A DNA stretch of 64,000 nt, from assembly GCA_002104905.1 (NCBI GenBank), contig MCFE01000039.1:62001-126000 (forward strand). Direction: 5' to 3'. Below, piece by piece: positions 22,297 to 32,510 of this stretch. Each line of letters begins with the position of its first letter. Within the stretch, counting starts at the first letter, position 1. This stretch comes from Basidiobolus meristosporus CBS 931.73 (lineage: Eukaryota; Basidiobolomycota; Basidiobolomycetes; Basidiobolales; Basidiobolaceae). The translations under genes were made by a program, and so were the position numbers. The notes beneath the pieces are model-generated. The model was not told the DNA's origin and ran no database searches. It saw nothing but the letters and a program-made list of their open reading frames with translations.

Positions 22297-23333
22297 TTAT
22301 CTTGCAAACGTTATCGGGCTTGTCCTTTTTGTGTTCAATATGATGGCAGGGGGCCTTTTGAAGAGGGTGTACACTTGGTCAGCAGTCACCCGTTGTCGAT
22401 AACAAGTTTTTGCTTCTTCCGAGACGTATTGTAGTTCTTCCGTAGAAACTGTGGCGCAATCAAGGCGCTTTCGTACTTGCCTCATGGTTTCTACAGAATC
22501 CGCGGCGGTTTCTCCGGCTTCTTGGAGTTGGACTTTGTACTGATTCCTGAGTTGTCCTATGGTAAACCACTGTAATAGTTGTAACACAGCAACTTGGTGG
22601 ATTGCATGGGTTAACTGGCCGGTGTATTTAATCCGTTTGCGTATCTTCTCTAAGATGGTTCCTTCTTGGAAATGTGGTTTGAGATGTTCGCAAATTTCTT
22701 GGAGGAGTCCTTCAATCGGGAGCTCTACTTCTGGTGCTCTTGCAGCTTGTACCAGGTCTGTGTATACCTCAACAACCGTGGTACCTATTAATGGCAAGTA
22801 TGCAACAAAACAGGGGGGCTCTCAAGGTCTCGTGAGGGCGCAACAGTTGATTCCTTGTGTCTTCTGTCTGACTGTGTCCAGTATGGATACGGGAATCAGC
22901 GCGGCGTCCTTCTCCTTAATGATCAAGGAACCTCCTCTTAGGTGGTACATGGTCTTCTTGGGTAGTATCTCCATGCTTTGTATTGGCGTGGGTAACTTGT
23001 CTCGTCCCTCTCTGATTGTGTCTTGTATTAGCGTGACTGCTCCGGCAAACGACTCTTCATAGGTGGCTCTTGTCGTACGTAATGCTTGTACCATATCTCT
23101 TAACACTTGCAGGTCGGTTTTGTTTTTGATATCATCTTGGTTCTCGCTAGTGGGAGGGGTATTGCCAGTTTTGGGTGAACTGTTTCCTTTGGCACTTTCC
23201 ATATGCATTCTTTTGTTCTCCCCTTTGGGCAAACTCCCTCGCGCATATTATTTGTACCTATATTGACTAAAATCTCCTCTAATAAACTTTGAATGTATCC
23301 CGTGTCTTCCTCTATCCTTGTCCTGATAATCAT
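22297..23333 (-). CDS. ORF3 of element C, unrecognised accessory protein after integrase
   Basis: After the integrase stop a minus frame starts at 23333 (MIIRTRIEEDTGYIQSLLEE). The coding signal then passes to another frame (from about 23232, MHMESAKGNSSPKTGN near its start) and runs to 22297. It is broken only by a TGA at 22822-22824 that would read through as CGA (TRP, stop, EPPCFVAYLP). Total near 310-345 codons. The second half looks helical (LEKIRKRIKYTGQLTHAIHQ; QLRNQYKVQLQEAGETAADS). I see no zinc finger, chromodomain, signal peptide or membrane segment. It is not a standard gypsy domain. An env-like, RNA-binding or regulatory role is only a guess. Confidence 0.5.
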
Positions 23334-23337
23334 TTAA

Positions 23338-24690
23338 TCACACTTTGGTCTCAGTGATGATCGGTGGATCATCATGAAACGGTTTCAGATGGGCTGGCGC
23401 TACATTGCTGATTGTCTTATTATTCAGGGTGATGGTGTACTTTGGCCCGTGGTCCGAACTGATAACGGTGCATGGGCCAATCCATTGGGGTGTAAATTGT
23501 GGGCGGAACTTGAGGCCTGCAACGGTTTGGTTGTACCACACCTTATTGCCTGGTTTCCACTTTTGTCTTGTTAGTTTCTCATTTTTGGGTGGAGGGGGAA
23601 GGTGCTTGTCAACATTTTCAAATACTTTTATGTATAGGTGGGCGATACGGTGTATCAACCTTTCTATATAGTCGTTATGTGTTGTCAGGGGGACACCTTC
23701 CATTGTCAATCCAGCTTCCTCCCGCCACTTGGGTCTTTGTCCATATAGGATTTCATATGGGGAGAAACCCGTCATTTTATTTGGTGTGGTGCGCATTGCT
23801 AGGAGTGTTAGTGGGAGCAGCTTGGCCCATGATTGGGGAGGTTCCCAGTGAAGCTTCTCCAGTATGCGGCAACACGTCTGGTTCATCCTCTCGGTTAATC
23901 CGTTAGTCTGGGGGTAATACGCGGCCGTGAAGACTTGTTTCACGCCCATCATTTTGCACAGGTGGGCCACGGTGTTGTTCAGGAAGGAACCACCATTGTC
24001 GGACAGGAGTATCTGAGGATATCCATGTTGGCAGATGAGGTGTTCTAGAATGAATCGGGCGGTTGTCTTCTGATCTTTATTGCGGACGGCTTGGGCTTTG
24101 ACCCACTTTGAGAAATAATCGGTAGCAATTATTATATATTGTTCTCCTTTCTTTGTTTTCATAAAGGGGCCAACAAAGTCAATCCCTACTTGGTGGAAGG
24201 GCAGGTCAACCAGTATTGGTGCAGTTGTCCCTATCTTCTGACTCCGGTTGAATCTTTTGCAAGTGGTGCATCTTCGTAACGTATTTGTAACGTTGGTCAT
24301 CATTTTTCGCCAATAAAACGTTTTTCTTAACATCTTATATGTCGTTAGGGGGTTAGCGTGTCCTAATGACATATGTCTTTCTCATATGATTTCTTCACGG
24401 GCTGCTAGTGGGGGTACCTTGGCTCTGGACTGTCCTTGGAGTAACCATAGTCAATTTTCTTGTACTTTGTACTGGCACCATTTCCTTTGAAATTCTCTCT
24501 TCTGTTTGTTTGTAACGACGTGTTTGGGATACCTCCCTTTCTTTTTAAAGCAGATTACGTCCTCGTACTCATCACTGACACGTATTTGGCAAACGGGATA
24601 GCAATTGAGGAAGTCTGCGTCCTGGTGTTTCTTGCCAGCGCGGTGAATTATTTCAAAGTTGTATTGCTGTAGTCGTAGGGCCCAATGTGC
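23338..24690 (-). pseudogene. element C integrase
   Basis: The open part 24372-23338 (344 codons) is nearly complete: CTTCKRF of the zinc module, VGIDFVGPFMKTKKGEQYII with the first Asp, ILLSDNGGSFLNNTVAHLCK with the second Asp, YYPQTNGLTERMNQTCCRIL with the catalytic Glu, and a C-terminal WKPGNKVWYN segment. Upstream the same frame holds the first His-Cys part, but TGA stops at 24382-24384, 24451-24453 and 24694-24696 interrupt it. In each case CGA would restore a conserved or fitting Arg. Integration of cDNA is the family role. Confidence 0.85.
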
Positions 24691-24709
24691 TAGTCAGCCG
24701 GTAAAGTCT

Positions 24710-25990
24710 TTAGTTTTCATCAGCCAGACCAGTGCGCTGTGGTCCGTTACTATCGTGAATTGGCGACCATGTATGTATGTATGTATGGAATTGTTTAATT
24801 GAATAAACAACAGCCAGACATTCTATCTTGGTAACGGGGTAGTGACGTTTGTGTTTGTTTAGCAAACGGCTCACGTAACCAATCGGGTGGAATTTGCCGG
24901 GTTGGTGGTATTGTCCCAGTATGGCGCCTATACCGGTGAGGCTTCCATCACAGTTAATAAAAAATCTCACATCCCAATTGGGAAATTGTAACACTGGCGG
25001 TGACGTCAGGGAATGTTTCAGCTGATTGAATGCTCTCTTTTGAGGCTCCAACCATACAAAACACCGGCCCTTTTGCGTCAATTTGTATAGGGGGGCTGCT
25101 ATCGTTGTGAAGTTTTTGACAAAGCGGCAATAGTAGCCGGCTAATCCTAGGAATCCCAACACTGCATTAATGTCCTTTGGTGCAGGTGCATTTTGAACGG
25201 CTTTCAGGAGTGACGTAGATGGGTATATTCCATCTGCCAAGATCTCATGGCCCAGGAACAACAATTTTGTATACAGGAAATGGCACTTCTTGGGATGTAG
25301 TTTGAGTTGGTTCTCAAGGAGGGATGTCAGGATACGTTGCATGTCGTGTATATGTTCTTCTACATCGGGGGAATATATCATGATGTTGTCCAGATACACA
25401 AGGGCGCATTCCCATCGTAGATTTCCTAGCACCTTGTCGATCATCCTTTGGAACGTAGCGGGGGCATTGCACAAGCCAAAGGGTAGTCGGTTCCATTTGT
25501 ATAATCCAAACAATGTTATAAAAGCGGTTTTGGGTCAATCTTCCGGGGCTACTTCTACTTGCCAATACCCGGAGATTAAGTCAAGAGAGCTAAAATATTT
25601 AGCTCCGATTAATCTGTCCAAGAGGTTGTCTATTTGCGGTAGCGGATACACGTCCTTCTGGGTGACAGCGTTCAATTTCCGGTAGTTGATGCAAAAGCGT
25701 CGCTTTCCGTCTTTCTTTGGAACTATCACTACGGGGGAGGCCCACGGAGACTGGCTCTCTGTAATGATGTTGTCTTTTAATAAAGTTTCAATTGTCTCTT
25801 TGATATAGTCTGTGTCAATTTTCAAATTCCTATAGGCTTTTTGCTTGATGGGGTATTTGTCGGCAAGGTGGATTTGGTGATATACCCCAGGTATATGACC
25901 AATTACTTGGTTCTTAGAGAATACTCGGGCAAGCGGACATATTCCTTCTAGGAATTTGTCTTGTAACGTAGGCGGTAGACCAGGGTCCAC
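24710..25990 (-). pseudogene. element C reverse transcriptase and RNase H
   Basis: RT begins near 25990 (YKLPKKD-type region VVIVPKKDGKRRFCINYRKL, then YFSSLDLISGYWQVEVAPED). It meets a TGA at 25535-25537 and continues in the same frame with RLPFGLCNAPATFQRM and the catalytic box YLDNIMIY, where the second Asp of YLDD is Asn. RNase H follows (FINCDGSLTGIGAILGQ, then KIECLAVVYSIKQFHTYIH). The frame is lost in a CATA/TATG microsatellite at about 24770-24785, where slippage moves pol into the integrase frame. Confidence 0.87.
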
Positions 25991-26038
25991 ATCTAGTTTG
26001 GGGAGTTCTTCTTCTGGTTCTTTGTTTGGAGGTGGTCC

Positions 26039-27043
26039 TTAGTTGTTTCCGTCAACTTCCTCTAAGTTTAACAATGGCACTCCTCTAGGCAATGTCACCG
26101 TGTGTTGCCTGTTGTTAACCACTAAGCATTTCAGGCTTTGTGTTTCAAATTTTGGTGGTATCCATGCTTTAGGGATCGAGATTCCTTCCAGTTGCTTGGA
26201 TGCATTTGCTGCGGTTATCATTCTTCCGCTTGTTGAATAAGCTATTGGTGTTTCTAATGAGATCACCGTCTCACTGGCGGGTGGTATTTTTATCACCTTT
26301 TGTGTGATGATTGGAGACTGCGACGGTTTCACCTCTTTGATCATCACACTGTTGCTACGCGCCTTGCTCTCATTGGTGATATGAATCAGTGGGATACTCT
26401 TGGTATCCCACCTGAGTTCAGATGCACTGTAAAGTATATCCACCTTATGTTGGATAAACCAACTCTCGCCAATGAGTAAGTCGTTGGCTGCGACCGGTAG
26501 GACCACGACATCTTGGCGTATTATCAAGTTGCCTAGCCAAATGGGGCAATTAGGCACCACACCCACCGTTGTATCCAGTTGGTCATTTGCTAGCCGTACT
26601 TGAATGGTGTTGTTGGGGAATATATTTAGTTTTAGACATTTTGCTAATGACTCTGACATGATCAACGTAGAGGATCCTGTGTCGATAAGGGCGAGAATCT
26701 CCTTATTCTCTATACGTACCTTTACGTATGTACCTTTATTTGGTTTTTGCAGGACCGTCTGGTTGACATGGAGGGTTGTTATCTCCTTCAATCCCTCTAT
26801 CAGTTCCTTGACTAGAGCTGGGGCCAGTCCCAGTAAATTGGTTATTGGGAGGGTTGCCTTGGTTTGCTCTAGTGCCTTCATTATGGGGAATAGGCCATGG
26901 GAAGACGTGCTAGCGTTCTTTGTTTGCTTTAACACTTCTTCCCAAGGTTCATTCCGTACTTCTTCACCTAATTCCGCGCTCTTTCCTTTTGACGGAACCT
27001 CTACTACAGGTTCCTTTGCCTCCTCTCTGGAAGCATCATGTCA
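26039..27043 (-). pseudogene. element C protease region
   Basis: The frame 26935-26039 holds the retropepsin core ILALIDTGSSTLIMSESLAK (DTG catalytic triplet) and a second part with VVLPVAANDLLIGESWF. It ends in TAA at 26039-26041, but the same frame reads on into RT. The reading extends upstream to a TGA at 27041-27043 (KVRKKKR, stop, HDASREE), again a fitting CGA. It matures the gag-pol polyprotein. The catalytic triplet is present. Confidence 0.8.
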
Positions 27044-27084
27044 ACGCTTCTTCTTCCGCACTTTGATTGTCCTGACCGGAGGGC

Positions 27085-27957
27085 TTAGATTGACTGAGTC
27101 CCGTTGGCCTCCTGGCGAGGGACTCTGTCTTTTGACGCCTTCTTCTCTTTTGTGTCCGGTACGGAAGAGAAGCCGTACTGTTTTTCACATTCATGGGCCC
27201 GGTGACCTACTTCTCCACACACATAACACGGATACTGTTGTCGCGGTCGTTCCATCTGTTGGGTCAGGACTTGAACCTGGGCCTTTAGATCTACAACAGC
27301 TTCCCAGAGTTTATCACCTTCTTTGGGGACTTCTTGGACATTGTTGATTGAGAGTTCTTGGACCTTTCGCCGTAATTCCTCTAACTCACGGTCTTTTGGG
27401 GAGGCAATTTTTCCTTTCTTACGGGGGATCCCTGTCCTTTGATCATTTGTATCACTATAGGGTAGCCCCCATAGCAAGATGACCCCTTGTACTCGTTCGA
27501 CCAACTCTTGCAACGTTTTACATCCCTGTTGTTCTTTGGACGCCCTATGTCTTATTTTGTCATCTAAGCCCATGATGTAATACCTCATGAGCTGTCGTTT
27601 GGCGATTTTGTCCTTTGGGAGACATCGAACTTGTTGGAGAAACAGTTCAGTGTAGGCTTCATAGCTTTCACTGCTTTTCTTCCACGAGGACAGTAGAAGG
27701 GCTTTGTAGTGGTATCCTTCGGCATATAGAAAGCGTGTCTTGTAGGCTTCTTCTAGTGCATCCCAGTCGTCTTTGACTGCGTCTTCCAACCCATAATGCC
27801 ATTGCCATGCTGACCCTTCCATATGTCTTGCGAACTCTCTTACTTTCTTATTGTCGTCCCATCCTGCATCAACCGCAACTCTCTCAAACTTATCAAACCA
27901 CTCAAGGGCTTTCTCTCTCTTTCCCTTGTATGTTTTTAGTTTGATTGTAGTAGTCAT
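27085..27957 (-). CDS. element C gag, 290 aa, intact
   Basis: The minus frame from 27957 starts MTTTIKLKTYKGKREKALEW. The capsid-like region (residues 1-150) includes FDKFERVAVDAGWDDNKKVR, WHYGLEDAVKDDWDALEEAY and YYIMGLDDKIRH, typical of gypsy gag (retrotrans_gag). A CCHC knuckle, CYVCGEVGHRAHEC, lies near residue 250. It is the only unbroken canonical gene of the element. Pol lies one frame back (-1), so programmed -1 frameshifting near the 3' end of gag is the likely route to gag-pol. I did not identify a sure slippery site. Confidence 0.88.
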   Translation of the reverse strand: MTTTIKLKTYKGKREKALEWFDKFERVAVDAGWDDNKKVREFARHMEGSAWQWHYGLEDAVKDDWDALEEAYKTRFLYAEGYHYKALLLSSWKKSSESYEAYTELFLQQVRCLPKDKIAKRQLMRYYIMGLDDKIRHRASKEQQGCKTLQELVERVQGVILLWGLPYSDTNDQRTGIPRKKGKIASPKDRELEELRRKVQELSINNVQEVPKEGDKLWEAVVDLKAQVQVLTQQMERPRQQYPCYVCGEVGHRAHECEKQYGFSSVPDTKEKKASKDRVPRQEANGTQSI

Positions 27958-27980
27958 TACCTCACTTGTGCTTATTTCCG

Positions 27981-27994
27981 CAGAGACAGCACCA
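27981..27994 (-). other. primer-binding site of element C
   Basis: On the minus strand TGGTGCTGTCTCTG begins four bases inside the 5' LTR. It starts with TGG as required to pair with a tRNA CCA end. It differs from the iMet-type site of family A. The tRNA is not identified. Confidence 0.5.
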
Positions 27995-27998
27995 AATA

Positions 27999-28385
27999 TG
28001 TGGGTTATTACTGCCTGTACTTGGTGAGTGGGAGAGCTTGTAGGTCAAGTCAGTACCACTTGGTTCAGAATAGCTTCCGATAGAAGGTAGCAAGGTAATA
28101 AAGACTTCTGTTTATTTTGTCCAAATCTTGTTGTTCTTCCTGGTTCAATTGGGTAGATATATATATCACTTGGGGGGGCTTAGACAATAGACAATGTGTT
28201 ATAAAATAGGGGTGTGAACACCTTCCTGTTATGGTAAGTGTTCTAACTAGATAAGGGCAGGGATAGGAGGGGAGGACGTGTGGGGGAATCATAGGGAGGG
28301 TACTGGAGGACTTTGGGTAGGACTCTGGAGGGAACTCTTGGGAGAACTCTTGGGCGAAGAGTGGGTACTACATTGAGTACTCACA
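27999..28385 (-). repeat. 5' LTR of element C
   Basis: 387 bp, partner of 21609-21995. AAGTA follows at 28386-28390 as the right half of the target duplication. Confidence 0.92.
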
Positions 28386-28737
28386 AAGTACACCTTCATG
28401 TTGGATTATCTGATCCTGTTATGCTACAGCTGCAAAGCTGCATCTGCCAAGTAAAAAGCTGCATAATGCTACATGCTTTCTGGGACAGTTCTTGAGTGTT
28501 GATGGCCTCTTGAATTGAGAAGAGCCAAGTTACCAGATTCTCTTTGAGCCCACCATGGTACTGCTTGTCCACCACACTAAAGTTGGTCATGACAGTGCTT
28601 TGCTGACTTTGGGCTTTGTAAGTCATTCCAGGCCAGAATTTGCTGCATGGCATTCTTCCATTTCTGATTTTCCAACATCTTGGGGGAGACATCTTGCTTT
28701 GCATGGAGCAAGGTCTCTGGTTATTGCTGCTACCAAT
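28386..28737 (-). pseudogene. gypsy family A copy 5, gag start and primer site
   Basis: Minus strand. The primer site TGGTAGCAGCAATAACC is at 28720-28735. Gag then reads MQSKMSPPRCWKIRNGRMPC and GLKENLVTWLFSIQEAIN and so on down to 28396. Element C interrupts it at 28386, and the remainder is at 21332-21608. This gives the N-terminal part of family A gag that copy 1 lacks. Confidence 0.7.
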
Positions 28738-29035
28738 GTTACAAGTATTGATACAAGAGTAGCAGAGCTATTGGTAGTTCAGATAATATTTTGTTCACTC
28801 AAATCAAACTGAATTTTATTAAAGTTCCAGCAGCTCCTTATGCACACTCTGCCAGATCAGTTGCCTACTAATTCAATTTCCAGATGGAGGATGTGGCTGA
28901 TGACTTGATCAACTGCATCATCATCATGTAATTAAATTATTCTCAATACATCTATATCTATCTAATAAGGATCTGCTAATTGTTCTTCTGACTAATGCTT
29001 CAGATTTGATAGATAACACTGATATTGTTACAAGT
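28738..29035 (-). repeat. LTR of gypsy family A copy 5, cut by another A LTR
   Basis: On the minus strand it ends CTTGTAACA next to the primer site. It runs right to 29035, where a second A LTR starts inside what should be its first 70 bp. Confidence 0.7.
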
Positions 29036-29393
29036 CTTGATATAAGAGTTGCAGAGAAAAGGGAGTTTAGCTAGTGTTGCATTCATTAAAACTTGAACTG
29101 ATCTTTGTAAAGGTTTCAGCAGCTTCTTATATACATTTTACCAGATCAATTGCTGACTAAATGTTTTTCCCAATATGGATAATGGCTGATGACGCATCTG
29201 ATGGCATCATCATCCTCTTATTAAATGATACATAATGTGTCTATTTCTGTATGATGAGGATCTGCTGATTCATCTGCTGACTAATACTACTGATTTGACA
29301 GATAACACTAATATACTGGAAGGCTACACATATAGATAATGGATTTGATTAGAAACTGATCTAACTTAAACATTCAAGCAGTAGATCATAACA
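29036..29393 (-). repeat. solo LTR of gypsy family A inserted in an A LTR
   Basis: Minus-strand LTR of 358 bp, opening TGTTATGATCTACTGCTTG (revcomp at 29393) and closing CTTGTAACA at 29036. It directly abuts the cut LTR, forming two head-to-tail LTRs. Confidence 0.75.
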
Positions 29394-29549
29394 CTATAAT
29401 GATAGGCTAATTATAAAGCTGAATAAATCAATCAAAAATTGAACTAATTTAGACACTTATATGGGAGATCATATCAAAGGTACATTCCAATATTATAAAA
29501 CAAGTGACCCTATAGTAATAAGATTGTCAAAATCACTAAATCAATGATC
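29394..29549. other. short unassigned stretch
   Basis: AT-rich, and nothing recognised. Confidence 0.4.
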
Positions 29550-31190
29550 CCTAAGAGATGTGCATACTCAAAAAATGGTTGTATGGGCTTGGGCAGGCAC
29601 CTAAAGTATTTTGTACAAAGCTTACTCATATTCAAAGGAGATTGGACCTCTCTGTAGCACTGTGTATCTTATTCCATATATGACAGATTCAAAGTGAGTG
29701 ACTACAGTGGTGCTTTATATGTGCATCCTAATAAGGGCTGCAAGTGAGCAGAGGGCACATTAACAGATGGAATGAGACCATTTTAGCAATCCTGAGATCA
29801 AAGATCCTGGAAAAATTAACATTTTGTTAGTTCTATGTAATTGTAAAAAACTATGCTGAATCAATTGAGGCATATTAGGAGTTTTTTTGTTGTATTGAAG
29901 TGAGAAAGCTCTATCATACAGTGCCAACTGTGGAAAAAGTTGAAAGACTGAGCAAAGCTCAGCCAATTTTTGGTCAAAACTGCTCACACATTGGAATAGT
30001 GAGATTCATGCAGATTTATGTATCTGATCAGATTGCAGCATTTAAGCAAGTTTTGATTTATCTACAGGGTACCTTAAATATTGTACTAGATTAATCTGGA
30101 CTAGCTAATTGGCAGATATTTTATTGTTGTAGAGATTCAGATTGTGGTAGCAAGCTGAATGACCAATGTTCTACCTTTAGGTATATATTTATATATTCCA
30201 GTGCAGCTATTACTTGGCATTACAAGGAATAATCATATATGGCACTCTCTCTAACTGAGACAAAATGTATAGACCATTGTCAAGCTACTGAGGAGGCTAT
30301 GTGGTCATACAGGCACTCCTAGACTAGGGCTTTAATTAAGATGAACCAACATGCATTTACAAGGATAATGAAAGTTTTACTTCATTAGATAGAAATTGTT
30401 ATGAATAGACACAAGGCAGGATTCAAGGCAAGGCTGTTTATTCAAGACCTGTGCTTATCAGACTGAGGAATACTTAAGGGGGGATAGGACTATATATACT
30501 TTTTGGTTATACTGATGCCAAGAGATATTGGCTAATACTAATGGGGTTGTGGGGTGAGGCACAGCAATGTGCTGGGGATAATAATATAGAAGGCAAGGCA
30601 CTGAGACAGGATGGGGAAATGGATTGGGTCACCTAATCATGTGACTAAGTCATGTGACCTGGTATATCCATATATGGTACTGGACTATGAAAAATACAAT
30701 GGGAAGCTTCCATGGAATGTTCCATTGTGTAACAAGGGTTTGGAATGGTCAGGAACTTTCTGGAAGGTTGTAGAAGGTTCCGGCATGAATCTCTTAGAAA
30801 TTGAGCTAGGAAGCTGAAACTTGGCATGGGTGTTCATGGCTGTCATGTGATCATGACAGAAATCCCACTGATTGTGACCAAATCAAGCATATACTGAGAC
30901 CACATCCATTTGTGAGAGATGTTTTAAGGAATCACTTGGTAGATTTAGTTTACTGCCCAGCAGAAAAAATGGTTGCAAAAATATTGACAGATACTTTAGT
31001 TAGGCCACAGTTTGAAAAACTCAAGGATATATTATGAATAAGAGATTGTTTAGCTGAGGGGAATTGCTTAAATATTGAGCCATTTGGTATTAGTCAGCAG
31101 CTAAAAATCTACTTAGCAAATCTGGACTGGTTGTAGTCACCAAAGTACTCACTTACAGCCCTACCTCAGCTGCATTTTCATAGTAAAATA
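29550..31190 (+). pseudogene. copia relic: RT end, RNase H and LTR start, split by solo LTR G
   Basis: 29580-30360 keeps copia marks with many stops (VYGLGQAPKV-like sequence near 29590, LIYLQGTLNIVLD at about 30053-30090, SLTETKCIDHCQATEEAMWS near 30250). After the solo LTR, RNase H resumes (IKHILRPHPFVRDVL, then VAKILTDTLVRPQFEKLKDI to about 31035). An F-like LTR start follows (about 31062-31190, ATTGAGCCATTTGGTATT). The reading joins across the inserted LTR. Confidence 0.7.
30397..30858. repeat. solo LTR G, 462 bp, with 5-bp target duplication
   Basis: Begins TGTTATGAATAG and ends GTGATCATGACA. GAAAT stands on both sides (30392-30396 and 30859-30863). Only copy in the window, orientation unproven. 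It contains a CATGTGACTAAGTCATGTGA duplicated motif near 30640-30660. Confidence 0.75.
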
Positions 31191-32510
31191 TGATTTATAC
31201 AAATCTGTTGTATAATTGAAGATTATGGTGTTTATGATGCTGCTGAAAAGGAAGTAACCATTCTGACTCTTCAACTGGAGAGCCTCACAATATTCACAAT
31301 AAACCAGAGGGCCCTTAGACAGATTGAATTAGACCTCTTTTTGAACATGAGATGACTTATTGTGGAAAAATGAAATATTCTCTTGGATTCAAGGATATAT
31401 TTGATATGTCTACAGAGAAAACGGAGCTTAATTGACTTAAGTACATCAAAAACATTCTTACATACTGAAACACAATAAGATATAAACTTGTAGCACAATG
31501 CAGGTTGTGGTACTTGCTCATTTTTTGGCACTTGTAGTGGGAATAGTTAATCAGCCTATGCAAAATCAATGGTTGGATAACATTTCAGAAGTAAAACAAA
31601 CTCTGAGATACCTATAAGGTGCCATGAATATGGTACAAGAATAATCTGGATCAGCTCAAGGGTATTCATAGACGACAGTGATTAAATTGGGGTAGGGATC
31701 TGAATAATATATATTTTACTGCTGGGTATTAAACTCTGAATGCTGGTGCAGCAATCACTTTCAACTGGTGATAACAGCCAGCTGCAGCCCCTCTACTTCC
31801 AATATGCAGTATATAGCAACTTCTAAAGCACCTACAGAGGTTATATGGTTAAAATGTTATCTAAAGATTTAAAATTTGATAGTAATTAACAACTGGTGTT
31901 TACAATCATAATCAAAGTTATATTCCAATAGCCAGAAGTCCTATTAATCATGCAAGAACTATGTACATAGCAGTACAACACCTCTTTGTAAGAGAAGCTG
32001 TATATAACAAGCTGGTAAATTTACTTCACCACCCAACTGACAAGATGACTGCTGATTTATCCATAAAGTCATTAGCTAAGCCTTCACTTGAGCAACTTAG
32101 AAAGATAGTTAAATTAAGTTTTTATTCATTGTAGTTGTAGTACTGAAATACTAAGCCATATGGTATAATCCAGCAGCTAAGATTTATGTAAGAACTCTGA
32201 GTTAGTCTTGACAACTTTAGGCCTTATTTGCTGCCCAGACTTTGCCATCCATGCTGGGTGTATGATCACATCATTGTTCTGCTGTAGTTGATATCAAATC
32301 AACACTCTGCTTAAACATTAAGTGTTGCATTAAAACTATACAGTATGTTTCTGAATATTGAGAAACTCATCTCACTTAGTGTTAATGCTGTATCATCTAT
32401 ATTAAGGTGCCAATAGTGAGCTTTTATTAAAGTACATAGTGGCTAAGCAAACATCACTTTGACTGGATAAGTTCCTTGAAAACAAGCTCTTCCTAGATTG
32501 CACCAGAATT
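31191..32510 (+). pseudogene. second copia relic: RT end, RNase H, F-like LTR
   Basis: 31195-31480 keeps an RT end (EKEVTILTLQLESLTIFTIN). 31490-32110 keeps RNase H (QPMQNQWLDNISEVKQTLRYL near 31550, the ATSKAPTEVIWLKCYL block near 31820, and a decayed FIHKVIS). 32140-32510 is a degenerate F-type LTR (CTAAGCCATATGGTATAATCCAG). Heavily mutated. Confidence 0.65.

Larger units (their letters stand above)
21609..28385 (-). mobile_element. full-length Ty3/gypsy retrotransposon, family C, 6.8 kb
   Basis: Both LTRs are exactly 387 bp (21609-21995 and 27999-28385), begin and end TG...CA, and differ by my count at 7 positions (98.2% identical). AAGTA lies on both outer sides (21604-21608 and 28386-28390). 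On the minus strand the order is LTR, primer site, gag, protease, RT, RNase H, integrase, an additional ORF, LTR. Protease and RT are in one frame, -1 relative to gag. The youngest intact insertion in the window, but at least seven nonsense codons and one frameshift in pol and ORF3 make it non-autonomous now. Confidence 0.92.

Noticed and set aside
26604-27347. 247-codon plus frame
   Set aside because: Antisense of the element C gag and protease; no motif of its own.
21609-28385. TGA recoded as a sense codon
   Set aside because: Host genes THOC1, CDK10-like and MLH1 end in TGA at the expected place, so the in-frame TGAs in element C are better read as mutations.
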